From Pseudomonadota bacterium (GTDB taxonomy: Bacteria; Pseudomonadota; Gammaproteobacteria; Xanthomonadales; SZUA-38): 64,000 bases of DNA. The translations under genes were made by a program, and so were the position numbers. The stretch lies in assembly GCA_039033415.1 (NCBI GenBank), contig JBCCCR010000009.1:62001-126000 (forward strand). The letters are read 5' to 3'. This document shows positions 1 through 8,758 of this stretch, piece by piece. Positions within the stretch are counted from its first letter, which is position 1. Every line of letters starts with the position of its first letter. A model generated the notes under the pieces. That model was not told the origin of the DNA. It did not search any database and saw only the letters and a list, made by a program, of their open reading frames with translations.

Positions 1-1162
1 GACTGCCCGTCTTGTCAGCGACGTAAAACGACGTCATCTCGTTCGCAAAGTTGCCAACCGCCAGCGCCAGAGTGCCGCTGGCCAGGCTCCAGGTTGCGTC
101 CACGCCCATGGCGCCGGTGGATTTACCGGTGTTGTCGAAGGCAACGCCGCTGCTCTGCCCCTGCTCACTGAAACGGCCGCTGCCGTCGTTCACGTATAGA
201 AAATTGCGGGTGGTGTCGTTGGCGACAAACAGGTCGACGTCGCCATCGCGGTCAAAGTCGCGCGGCAGCACCGCCAGCGACTTAGCGCTGCCCTCGGGCA
301 CCTCGTGCAAACCGGCAGCTTCCGACCGATCAATAAAACTGCCGTCACCCTGGTTGATAAACAGCCTCGGCAGCGAGCCGGGAAAGTTGGTCGGAGGGCC
401 GTATGCTCGGCCGAGCCCGGCTATCTCGTAGTTGGCCTCTCGATCGAGCTGCGGGCTCCACTGAACGTAGTTGACCACCACCAGATCAGGCCAGCCATCG
501 CCGTTAACGTCCGTAAAGCTGGCTCCGGTGCTCCATTCGCTGTCAGTGCCCGCCCCGGCCGCCTCCGGCACCGCCCGGAAACCCGCGCCGTCCAGGTTTT
601 CAAACAACAGGTTGGCCCCAACTGTGGTCAGAAAGATATCCGGGTCACCGTCAGCGTCAGGGTCGCCGATGGCCATTCCCATGACGTAGGCATCGGTCGT
701 CAGACCGACCGCCCGGTCGACGCGAAGAAAGCCCCCCTGACCGTCATTGCGGAAAAGGCCCACCGTCTGCTCGAGCCGCTCCGTCCCCTCGTCGAATGGC
801 CAACGATTGCCGCCCGTCAGCAGAACGTCGGCGTCACCGTCGAGATCAAAATCCAGAAACGCCACACCGCCGATCATCGTTTCGGGCAGGTAGCGCTCGC
901 CGAAAGCGCCGTTTTCAAACTCAAAGTCCAGTCCGGCCGCGGCAGCACGCTCCACAAAGTAAAAACCCGGCAGCGGGACGGCGGGCGTTTCCTGCGTGTT
1001 GGCCAGCGGCGCCTCGGGCGTGCTCTCCTCGGGCATGACCTCCTCGACGGACTCTCTGGTGAACCACCAGCCTGTTGCGACGAGCAGCGCTATGCCTCCG
1101 AGTGCCAAAAGGGAGCGGCGGAACCAGAGGCTGATGATCGTGTCGTCTTGCGCTTCAGTCAT
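1..1162 (-). CDS. FG-GAP/VCBS repeat protein, CRTAC1 (ASPIC/UnbV)-like, 3' end outside window
   Basis: Partial gene: 387 codons are visible and the frame is still open at base 1. The start ATG at 1162 overlaps the stop of the upstream cytochrome gene by 8 bp, which suggests translational coupling. The N-terminus has one membrane anchor (about residues 13-31, LLALGGIALLVATGWWF). The body then carries FG-GAP/VCBS calcium-binding beta-propeller repeats, seen as DFDLDGDADVLLTGG, GDPDADGDPDIFLTT, DVNGDGWPDLVVVN and DFDRDGDVDLFVAND. The order and spacing match the CRTAC1-type proteins that usually end in an ASPIC/UnbV domain, but that C-terminus is not in the window. It is probably an exported or periplasm-facing binding protein. 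The function is unknown; the context (pentaheme cytochrome, TPR lipoprotein) suggests a surface or periplasmic redox-associated assembly. Confidence 0.85.
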   Translation of the reverse strand, partial: MTEAQDDTIISLWFRRSLLALGGIALLVATGWWFTRESVEEVMPEESTPEAPLANTQETPAVPLPGFYFVERAAAAGLDFEFENGAFGERYLPETMIGGVAFLDFDLDGDADVLLTGGNRWPFDEGTERLEQTVGLFRNDGQGGFLRVDRAVGLTTDAYVMGMAIGDPDADGDPDIFLTTVGANLLFENLDGAGFRAVPEAAGAGTDSEWSTGASFTDVNGDGWPDLVVVNYVQWSPQLDREANYEIAGLGRAYGPPTNFPGSLPRLFINQGDGSFIDRSEAAGLHEVPEGSAKSLAVLPRDFDRDGDVDLFVANDTTRNFLYVNDGSGRFSEQGQSSGVAFDNTGKSTGAMGVDATWSLASGTLALAVGNFANEMTSFYVADKTGS

Positions 1163-3908
1163 CGGTGGCAATCAGATCTAGGGCGATCTCCAGGGGATAG
1201 ACCGCCACCGGTTCAGCCGCCACCGCCGCGGCCGGATAGCGGGCCCGCGCCGCCGCAATCGCGCGATCAGCAGCATTGTCGTCAACCCGGTAGCGATCGT
1301 GCATCTGCGCATGATGCTCAGCTTCGCTTTGGTTGCCCAGCGCCAGCAGGACGCGCGACAGGCCGTAATGACTGCCGGCTCGCTCCGGATCGGCGTCCAG
1401 GACACGGCGGTAAGCATCGCGTGCGGAGGCCAGCGCTGCATCCCGGTCGGGTCCGGCCGCCAGCGCACGGCTCAGGGTGTAGTAGGCCCCGCCAAGCTTC
1501 TCCCAGAGGCGATAGTCTCGAGAGAAGTCCATGCCGGCACTGCGGGCCGCCGCAAACGGCGTGGTCGCAAGCTGCTCGAGCGTGTCGATCGCTTGCTCGA
1601 TGAAACCGTTTTGTAAATTGAGCTCAGCCGTCAGCCAGCCGTGCACCCACGGGAAAGCCAGGTTCTCCGACGCCGCCTGCTGGAGCGTCCTTTCCGCCTC
1701 GGCCAGCCGACCTTCCCGAAGGTACACTCGAGCCAGGTTCAGCAGGCCGTGGCCGGTAGCGGTCTCACCGGGGAGCGTTGCCACCTCTTGAAAGGCCGCC
1801 TCCGCCTGGCGCAAAGCGCCGCTTTCCGGTTTCCGCAGCAGGCCGATGCCGTAATTGTTCCAGCGACGCCAGGTTGATGGGTCACCCACGCCGCGCATCG
1901 CGCTCGCCGCCGCAATATCGATGATCGGGAGCGGATTGGCGGCACCCGGTGAGTCCGTGAAGCGCCGGTAGTATTGCGTGTCAAATTTCCGGTATCGCAG
2001 CCGGGCCTCGAAGGAGATTTCGCCCAGCAGGCTCGGCGGAATATTGAAGCGGTAGAAAACTACGTCCGAGGCGCCTGGCGGTATTTGATGGTTGTATAGC
2101 GTCGTAAAAATGTCTTCCGCGTTGCGTTCAGCGATCCGGTAACCGTCGCGGTCCAGCACAAAGGCATTCACAAAATGAGCCGCCGGGTCGACCTCACCTT
2201 GGCTGTTCATACCGCCCGAAACCGCAATCGGCTCGCCGTTGTGCAGCACGGACACCTCCAGCCAGATCTGGTTGGAATCGGCGGTGCCCTGGGTAAACAG
2301 GTGTCCCATCCCTTGGGTGCTTAGCACCACTTCCAGCAGGTAGTCCCGCCCACGCTGCAGCGGATCGGTGATGGAGCTCAAGGGTGCGAGCTGGGGCCCG
2401 TCGATACTGCCCTCGCGCAGGCCGAACAGATCGATGCTGACCGATCCTTCGACCATCTCCCGATGCTGCTCAAAGATACGATCGGGATGGTCGAGCAGCG
2501 AACCCAGGGCGGTATTGCCAGAGGCAAACAGATGGTTGTGAATCGCCGGCTCGCTCTCACCCGGTTCGACGCTGGCGGCAAAGTCATTGGAAGCCACCCG
2601 AGGCATGTGGCACCCGTTACAGCCCGCTTCAGCCTGCTTCGGGTAATAAAAACTCGAAACGCTAGACCCCGACACGCCGCTCAGCAAGAACGAATCGTAG
2701 TGGTTCTGGCCACGGAGCCACCGGTATTGATTGAGGGCCTCGGGCAAGTGCACTTTGTGACAGGTCGCGCAAAACTCCGGCTCACCGTGAAGGGATTTAA
2801 GCAGCGTGCGCTTGTGAAACGACGGGTTGGCTTTGACCAAAAAGCGGTTGACCCAGCGCAGCGTGGCCGACTCGGAAAACGTAAACGGATAGTACTCCGG
2901 CGCTCCGATCACGTAATCGGCGTTGCCCCGCGGGCTGTTGATGTGTTCGATCGCGTGACAGGCCACACAAGTGATCCCCGCCTGAGACGTGGGGTCGGCC
3001 ACATCATCGAAGTCTGGATCGTTGAACGCGCCCGAGAAAAACGGCACCGGATCGTGGCAGCCCGCGCAAAATCGTGCGCCCTGAACCGATCCGTCGCGGG
3101 CCAGCATCTTCTGGCGAGTCTGGCGAACCGAAAAAAGATAGGCCGGATTGTTGAACGAGGCCAGGTGATGGGCCGAGAACTCCCACTGTGCGTGGGTGTC
3201 CTCGTGACACTCGGCGCAGTATTGATCGGTCATCAGCAGCTCAGCCGGGATGAGCTCCGCGTTCGCCGTTCGCGCCAGAGAAGGCGAAAAATATTGCTCG
3301 CTCGCCTGCGGCAGCGACGTCGATTGGCTTTGCCAGATGACGCCAACGCCCACCAGCGCCAGCAGCGACGCCAGCCCCGCGACCGCCCCACCCCGGCGCC
3401 ACCGGATGGCTTTCCCCGCCAGCCGATGGAGCACAAACAGCCACACCACCAGCAGCGGCGCCGCCACGTGCAGCCAGTAGGCTGTCGCCCGCACCTGCCC
3501 ATCGGTCAGCGCAATTCCCGGCAGCCCGCGCGTCAGCACCAGGCCGGACAACAGCAGCACCACCCCGGCGAACAAGATGCCCTGGCCTGCCCTTACCGCC
3601 CGTCGGTTGGGCCGTCGATGGGCTCGGCGGTAGTGGCCCGCCGCATAAATGAGCGCGGGCACCACAAACAGCAGCCCGAGCACAACGTGGGCCAAAAACA
3701 TGTACTGGAAAAACGTGTCCTGAAGCGCGCGGCCCGTAAAGAACTCCAGCAGAGAAACCGCGGACAGGTAGATCGCGTTGATGCTAAGCAGCGCAAAAAG
3801 TGTCAGCACGGCAGTCAACACCGGCTTCAGGCGCGGACCGATGACGTCCTTGTACATCTTGCCCCGGCCCGGTCGGCTTTGCGGGGTGTCAGCCGGCGTC
3901 ACGCTCAT
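1155..3908 (-). CDS. Membrane-bound pentaheme c-type cytochrome with C-terminal TPRs
   Basis: 917 residues from ATG 3908. That start overlaps the upstream stop by one base (TGATG); a longer in-frame start at 4043 lies inside the upstream gene and is less likely. About five transmembrane segments fill residues 15-185, with histidines in the second (AHVVLGLL) and fourth (YWLHVAAPLL), as in cytochrome b-type heme ligation. Five CXXCH heme c sites follow: CAECH 231, CAGCH 281, CVACH 314, CATCH 380 and CNGCH 430. The C-terminal third has TPR-like helices (LLNLARVYLREGRLAEAERTL). Role inferred: a quinol- or membrane-linked electron carrier with periplasmic hemes; no substrate can be assigned. It is coupled on both sides to FG-GAP proteins, so the three products probably form a complex. 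Multiheme cytochrome of uncertain family. Confidence 0.85.
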   Translation of the reverse strand: MSVTPADTPQSRPGRGKMYKDVIGPRLKPVLTAVLTLFALLSINAIYLSAVSLLEFFTGRALQDTFFQYMFLAHVVLGLLFVVPALIYAAGHYRRAHRRPNRRAVRAGQGILFAGVVLLLSGLVLTRGLPGIALTDGQVRATAYWLHVAAPLLVVWLFVLHRLAGKAIRWRRGGAVAGLASLLALVGVGVIWQSQSTSLPQASEQYFSPSLARTANAELIPAELLMTDQYCAECHEDTHAQWEFSAHHLASFNNPAYLFSVRQTRQKMLARDGSVQGARFCAGCHDPVPFFSGAFNDPDFDDVADPTSQAGITCVACHAIEHINSPRGNADYVIGAPEYYPFTFSESATLRWVNRFLVKANPSFHKRTLLKSLHGEPEFCATCHKVHLPEALNQYRWLRGQNHYDSFLLSGVSGSSVSSFYYPKQAEAGCNGCHMPRVASNDFAASVEPGESEPAIHNHLFASGNTALGSLLDHPDRIFEQHREMVEGSVSIDLFGLREGSIDGPQLAPLSSITDPLQRGRDYLLEVVLSTQGMGHLFTQGTADSNQIWLEVSVLHNGEPIAVSGGMNSQGEVDPAAHFVNAFVLDRDGYRIAERNAEDIFTTLYNHQIPPGASDVVFYRFNIPPSLLGEISFEARLRYRKFDTQYYRRFTDSPGAANPLPIIDIAAASAMRGVGDPSTWRRWNNYGIGLLRKPESGALRQAEAAFQEVATLPGETATGHGLLNLARVYLREGRLAEAERTLQQAASENLAFPWVHGWLTAELNLQNGFIEQAIDTLEQLATTPFAAARSAGMDFSRDYRLWEKLGGAYYTLSRALAAGPDRDAALASARDAYRRVLDADPERAGSHYGLSRVLLALGNQSEAEHHAQMHDRYRVDDNAADRAIAAARARYPAAAVAAEPVAVYPLEIALDLIATDD

Positions 3909-6900
3909 CAGCGACCCGACCGAAAGCGCGTGTTGTAGCGGGCGTGAAGCACCGCAGAACGGTCCTGCTCCACGTCCGACGCGGACGGCAGCGGCCCTAC
4001 CGTCTCGCCGTACTGGGTAAAGAGATCCATATCTTTCGCCCATCCGTGGAAGGTCACCAGCAGCTTTCGGCTCATGCCGGACGCGGGCGGTGGCAGCGAA
4101 TAGTCAAAGACTAGCTCAAGCGCATCCCCGGGGCCGATAATCGCCAACGCGTTGTCCCGCTCGGCCACCAGCTCGGTTGCCGGCCCGAGTGCCGTGTAGT
4201 GGCCGCGCTGATAGCGGGTGTCCCAGAACGTGTCACGGCGCGCGAATTCGTAGGCTGGCTGCATCTGTGGCCCGTTGGTGCGCCGCGCAAAGCCAACATG
4301 GCTGACGCGCGCCTCGGTGAGCGTTAACCTCCGATGCTGGACCCCGGTCGGCAGATCGGTCTCTATGACCGCCAGCCGATCGAAGTAGATCTGCTGCTGG
4401 GTTCGCAGGCGAAGGCGCGAGACGCCGGCCGGCAGACCGGTGAGCGGCAGCGTCGCCGCCCGAGGCATACCCGCCGGATAGCCAAACGACGGGCGCCAGG
4501 CGACCCACTGTCCGTCTTGCTCCAGCTCCAGCGATACCGCGTCGTAGACTCGGTCTGCCTGCCAGGCCGCAAAGAGCGTCTGCGAATATCCGTATTCCAC
4601 CCAACCGTCAAACACCAGCGCCGGCGCATTCAGCGCGGCGAGGTCTTGCTCAAAATCCAGCGTTATGACCTGTGACGTCTTCAGCAGCCCGGTCAACTGG
4701 GGGTCGAGCGCCGGCAATGGTGCCGCCTTTCGGTCAGTCGCCAGGATTTCTTCTCTGATGTCGACACCTCGATGGTCGACCGCGGCCGCCGGCTCGACGT
4801 ACCGCTTTGCCCAGAGTAGCTCGCCGGTGGCCTGGACTTCGTCAGTCGCCATACGCTCATCGAGCCTTGGCTCCCACTCGGTCGGAAAATCCAGCGCCGT
4901 CACTGACACGTGGTCGAGGTAAGCGGATTCCTCCATCGGCTCCGCGATCATCAGCCGCAAAGGGCCACTCCCGGTTTCTGGCGCGTCGATGAGCAGCTTT
5001 TCCCAGGGTCGCGGTGCCGCGTACTCGCCAAAACCCAGATTGAAGCCCATCCCGCCAACGCCGAGCACGTCGGTGACAAACCGATACGCTTCGCCGTCCC
5101 ACTGAAACAGCACTGGGCAGCTCGCCAGCTGACGCTGAGTTTCTGTGATGGAATGCAGGCCCGGGCCCAGGTCGATCTCGGTTTGGTAGACACCGTCAGA
5201 CCAGTCCAGCGTCACGGCGGCCAGCGCGTCAGCACCACCCAGCCCCACCGTCACCGGCAGCAGGTTCTGGCCGGGCATTGCGGTGGTCGAGGCGTTCCCC
5301 AGCACCTGCCAGCGGGATGCCGTTTGCGCCACCACCCGAGTCCCCAGGCCACTGGCGTTGGAACGCATCGACTGACCGGGATCTGTCAATCCGGAAAGGG
5401 CCAGCGTGGCAAACGCAAACCGACCGCTCCCCGGAGGTAGCAAGGTGACCTGGCTCTCGTTGGAAATCAGCAGCCCCGGCCCCTGCTCCGTGTCGCTCAC
5501 GGTCGGACCCAGCACAAGGCCGTTTCCCTCAGCGAGCTTGACCCCGTCGTCCAGCGAAATGAGCTGCCACCGCTGCGCGTCACCCACCAGCAGCTGCGGC
5601 GTGCCTGCACCCACAAAATCGTGCAGCAGAAATCGCTCCGGCCGATCAAAGCCGTGGGCGAAGGCCTGCTCGGCGGTCCAGCCTGCGTCTGTGTCTCGCC
5701 AAACGGTGACCTTATCACCCCTGATCGCAATCGCCTCCAGCTGACCGTCGACGTCGAGGTCGGCGAGCGTCAGTGCCAGTACCGCCTCCTGCGCCCACGG
5801 CGGCAGCGGGTCAGGGGGCGCGCTGTAACGCCACAGGCGATCGTTCAGAAGCACCTGCTGGCCTGTCTCTCCGACCAGTACAAGATCGAGGTCCCGGTCC
5901 CGGTCCAGATCGGTCGCTAGGACCTGGCGCGCCGGGATCAACGGCGGCAGATAGTCGTCCAGCCGACGAAAGCTGCCGTTACCGTTATTGCTGATCAGCA
6001 GACCCGGACGTTCCGTCCCGATCAGCAGCACGTCCAGGTCGCCGTCATGGTCCGCGTCGAGGACCGCCAGGTCTTGCCACCCGTCAGCACCGACCAGGGG
6101 GTCGTCGGGCAGCACCTCAACCCAGTCCTGTCCGTCCTGCGACTGAATCCAAAGTCCATCCGTTGCCAGCAGCAGACGATCGGCGGATCCGTCCCCGTTC
6201 ATGTCGCCCCAGGCCGAAGCTTGTGGCGCCTGGCTTGGCGTAGCAAGCGGCGCGCACTCGCTGAGGCTGCAGGACCACACCGCGCGCTCTCCGACCAGCG
6301 TTAGCGCCACGCTCAGCGAACCATCCTTAGGTTTTGCCAGCGTGCTTCCGTGCACCGCTGGAACGTCAGCCGCAATAAGCACCGGTTCACCAAATGCGGG
6401 GCCTTTGGGCGCTCTTCCCGGAGACGTTCCCTCACCCCGGTCACTCGCTGGCCCCTGGCCGGGGGGCGAAACCGGGCGGGCCATCGCCAGCGGCCCCATG
6501 CGCGTGTACTTGATCTCAGCCAGACGGCTTTGCGGATTATCTTCAAGACGCTCATAAACCGCTAGCGCCTGCCTCGCCTCCTGACGCTGCCCCAGCCGCT
6601 GCCGCGCCAGAAACTGGCCATAGAAAGCGCTTCGGAGATAGCTGTCCTGACGACCCGCGGTTTCGAATCGCTCCAGCGCCTGTTCAGCAGCGCCGGTCTG
6701 AAGCAGCACCTGGCCAAGGAAATAATTGGCGTAGGCATCGCCGGGAACCAGTTCTGACGCAGCGCGGAATCGTTCCAGGGCCGCCTCGGTACGTCCCTGA
6801 TTGAAATGCAGGATCCCGGCCATGAAGTTCGCCCGAGCCTGCTCAGGCCCTGTAACCGTCAGCAGCGGTTCAAGGAGTTCCAACGCCGTCGCCTCATCCC

Positions 6901-7225
6901 CGGGGTTTTGCCGATTCAGCGTTGCGACGGCCAGGTTGACCCTCGCCATCGGCCACTCGGGCGCCTGGACATAGAGCTCGCGAAACACGTCAGCTGCTGC
7001 CGGATAGTCGAAGCGTCCCATCAGCGCAACACCGCGGTTGTTCAAACGCTGCAGCTCGGGATCTTGCTCCGGCGCCTTGTTGCACGCGGTGATGGTCAGC
7101 AGTCCGGCGAGCACCACGCGCAACGAAATGCGCGAGGCAAGAGAGAGCCCGCTTGACGAAAGCGTCAGGGAGCGCCGGCGGTTAAGGCGGTTCTGAGACT
7201 TCGGATTACTACACATCAAGAACAT
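3908..7225 (-). CDS. TPR and FG-GAP repeat lipoprotein, first gene of the cytochrome module
   Basis: Up to 1105 residues. A lipoprotein signal is visible (RVVLAGLLTITAC, lipobox ITAC), but it lies about 36 residues after the first ATG. A TTG start just before RVVLAG would give a more normal signal peptide, so the start is uncertain. Residues about 55-230 are TPRs (RGVALMGRFDYPAAADVF, GRTEAALERFRAASEL). A beta-propeller section follows with Asp-rich FG-GAP loops (DADHDGDLDVLLIG, DLDRDRDLDLVLVG, DLDVDGQLEAI). The C-terminal third (from CPVLFQWDGEAYRFVTDVLG) is a conserved-looking domain I cannot name. The stop shares one base with the cytochrome start. It lies 28 nt after the nitrilase gene. 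Probably outer-membrane or periplasmic and a partner of the pentaheme cytochrome; the function is otherwise unknown. Confidence 0.8.
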   Translation of the reverse strand: MFLMCSNPKSQNRLNRRRSLTLSSSGLSLASRISLRVVLAGLLTITACNKAPEQDPELQRLNNRGVALMGRFDYPAAADVFRELYVQAPEWPMARVNLAVATLNRQNPGDEATALELLEPLLTVTGPEQARANFMAGILHFNQGRTEAALERFRAASELVPGDAYANYFLGQVLLQTGAAEQALERFETAGRQDSYLRSAFYGQFLARQRLGQRQEARQALAVYERLEDNPQSRLAEIKYTRMGPLAMARPVSPPGQGPASDRGEGTSPGRAPKGPAFGEPVLIAADVPAVHGSTLAKPKDGSLSVALTLVGERAVWSCSLSECAPLATPSQAPQASAWGDMNGDGSADRLLLATDGLWIQSQDGQDWVEVLPDDPLVGADGWQDLAVLDADHDGDLDVLLIGTERPGLLISNNGNGSFRRLDDYLPPLIPARQVLATDLDRDRDLDLVLVGETGQQVLLNDRLWRYSAPPDPLPPWAQEAVLALTLADLDVDGQLEAIAIRGDKVTVWRDTDAGWTAEQAFAHGFDRPERFLLHDFVGAGTPQLLVGDAQRWQLISLDDGVKLAEGNGLVLGPTVSDTEQGPGLLISNESQVTLLPPGSGRFAFATLALSGLTDPGQSMRSNASGLGTRVVAQTASRWQVLGNASTTAMPGQNLLPVTVGLGGADALAAVTLDWSDGVYQTEIDLGPGLHSITETQRQLASCPVLFQWDGEAYRFVTDVLGVGGMGFNLGFGEYAAPRPWEKLLIDAPETGSGPLRLMIAEPMEESAYLDHVSVTALDFPTEWEPRLDERMATDEVQATGELLWAKRYVEPAAAVDHRGVDIREEILATDRKAAPLPALDPQLTGLLKTSQVITLDFEQDLAALNAPALVFDGWVEYGYSQTLFAAWQADRVYDAVSLELEQDGQWVAWRPSFGYPAGMPRAATLPLTGLPAGVSRLRLRTQQQIYFDRLAVIETDLPTGVQHRRLTLTEARVSHVGFARRTNGPQMQPAYEFARRDTFWDTRYQRGHYTALGPATELVAERDNALAIIGPGDALELVFDYSLPPPASGMSRKLLVTFHGWAKDMDLFTQYGETVGPLPSASDVEQDRSAVLHARYNTRFRSGR

Positions 7226-7253
7226 CAGCTAAAGCGGCAGCGAGCGTCGTCCG

Positions 7254-8249
7254 TCAGGACGTTTTGCTTTGGACAATTCGCTGCTTGAGGGATTCAATAT
7301 GGATTTCCTGTTCCTGGCCATCCTGCCAGGCGTGCGCCGGGGTCAGTCCCGGCTCCTTCAAGTACGGATACGCTTCGCTGCGGGTATGAGCCCGCATGTC
7401 GTGGCCCTGGCGACGGGCACGCTCCTCGCGAAGCTGAGTGATGTTGATCGGCGCCACCACCACCTTTTCGCCCGGGCCAGGGTCTGCCTGGGCGAGGAGC
7501 CGTCCGTCATAGTCCACCACCATGCTGCCGCCCGGCCATCCAAAAGGCGGGTAGTTTTTCATATCCGCCGCCTGGTTTGAAGCCACCACGTAGGCCGTAT
7601 TTTCCAGCGCCCGGGTCCGGTTGATCAGCGTCCACCAGTCCAGTGGGGCGGCCGTACCCCAGGGGTCCATGTAGGCTGAAACCCGCACCAGGATTTCTGC
7701 ACCGTTGAACGTGAGCTGACGAAGCACCTCAGGGAACAGCCAGTCGTAGCAGATCGCCACGCCGATCCGACCGATCTCCGTATCGGCCACGGGAAACAGC
7801 GGCTCGGGGTAATCGGCGACGTCGTGCGGGCTCGCATGCACCTCCCACGGGATCCAGGGATTGACCTTGCGATATTTCAGCAAGATGCCCTCAGGGCCAA
7901 TCAGGACGGACGTGTTAAAAACGTGGGAAGGCCAGCGCGGATCAACCTCGAGAAAACTTCCCGACTGCAGGTAGATATTCAGCTCACGGCATAGCTCGTG
8001 ATATTGAGCGGTGTGTTCATTGGGTACCTCAACCGCGAGGTGCTTGAGCAAGGCCGAGGGGGAGTCGTGAATCGGCGCCGCGTGGGCAAACTCTGGGAAG
8101 CTGAACAACCGGACGTCGTGAAATGGCCCATAGCCTTCGACCGTCTGACGGATGATGGTGCACATCCGATCCACCCGCGAGGCGATTTCCCTGCGATGGA
8201 CCGGATTGGGAAAATTGGTTTGGCAGGCGGCCGCGTAGAAAAGCGTCAT
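7254..8249 (-). CDS. Nitrilase-superfamily carbon-nitrogen hydrolase
   Basis: 331 residues, a normal length for the CN-hydrolase fold. The Glu-Lys-Cys triad is visible: Glu in FSFPEFAHA, Lys in LKYRKVNPW and Cys in VAICYDWLFPEV. Such enzymes hydrolyse amides, nitriles or carbamoyl groups. The substrate cannot be read from the sequence; the cytosolic aliphatic-amidase/carbamoylase branches are possible. The start overlaps the upstream lipoprotein gene by 4 bp (ATGA), so the two are probably co-translated. No signal peptide is seen. The C-terminus (EEIHIES-type tail) is unremarkable. Confidence 0.9.
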   Translation of the reverse strand: MTLFYAAACQTNFPNPVHRREIASRVDRMCTIIRQTVEGYGPFHDVRLFSFPEFAHAAPIHDSPSALLKHLAVEVPNEHTAQYHELCRELNIYLQSGSFLEVDPRWPSHVFNTSVLIGPEGILLKYRKVNPWIPWEVHASPHDVADYPEPLFPVADTEIGRIGVAICYDWLFPEVLRQLTFNGAEILVRVSAYMDPWGTAAPLDWWTLINRTRALENTAYVVASNQAADMKNYPPFGWPGGSMVVDYDGRLLAQADPGPGEKVVVAPINITQLREERARRQGHDMRAHTRSEAYPYLKEPGLTPAHAWQDGQEQEIHIESLKQRIVQSKTS

Positions 8250-8686
8250 CGCCAGTCGGCGCTAATCAGGCGCCAGCCGTCGTCGGTATCGACCCAGCCG
8301 GCGGTGACTTCCAGGAGCTCAGCGTTCTCGGGCAGCCAGGCTCGCGGACCCCCGGTCAACAGCACTTTCATGGTGGTGGTGGCGCGCTGATCCATCAGAG
8401 TCAGGTCGAGGTCGGTGATCGTGCTGCCAATATTCTGATGCGTCATCATCTGCATGCGCAAAATGCCGTCGAGCGAGCGTCGGTCGAACTGGCCCCGCTG
8501 GCCGCCAAAATTGCTGTCGACCCGCTCCATAAAAGCGCCGCGATCGCCGTTTTCGGCCGCCTCCTGCATGGCGTTTATGGTGTCTCGAAGTCGCTGCTCG
8601 GCCGGCGCACGCTCGCAGCCGGCAAGAAGGAGCGCTGCCGCAAGCGCCACGCACGTCGCGGCGACGTTGCGGCCGATGCTCATCAT
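8246..8686 (-). CDS. Small predicted lipoprotein of unknown function
   Basis: 147 residues from ATG 8686 (a longer version starts at 8728). I prefer the shorter form because MMSIGRN starts a compact signal peptide ending in the lipobox LLAGC. The mature part is about 120 residues with helix-rich N-terminal sequence (LRDTINAMQEAAENGDRGAFMERV) and a beta-rich end (GWVDTDDGWRLISADWR). That pattern is reminiscent of NTF2-like/SnoaL-fold periplasmic proteins, but I cannot prove that relationship. It sits between the glutamate-cysteine-ligase-like gene (30-70 bp upstream) and the nitrilase (4-bp overlap), so it belongs to the same transcription unit. Confidence 0.7.
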   Translation of the reverse strand: MMSIGRNVAATCVALAAALLLAGCERAPAEQRLRDTINAMQEAAENGDRGAFMERVDSNFGGQRGQFDRRSLDGILRMQMMTHQNIGSTITDLDLTLMDQRATTTMKVLLTGGPRAWLPENAELLEVTAGWVDTDDGWRLISADWR

Positions 8687-8758
8687 ATTCAGAAAACCGC
8701 TCAGGCGCGGCCACGGTGCTACGGTCATTCCGATCCGCCAAACGGTCGACGCGCCGTC

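Noticed and set aside
305-1603. Plus-strand open frame of 432 codons across the first two genes
   Set aside because: Shadow of high-GC coding on the other strand; no domain, spans two real genes.
2463-3938. Long plus-strand open frame (491 codons) opposite the cytochrome
   Set aside because: Arg/Gln-rich composition without any motif; the minus-strand frame has five CXXCH sites and is clearly the gene.
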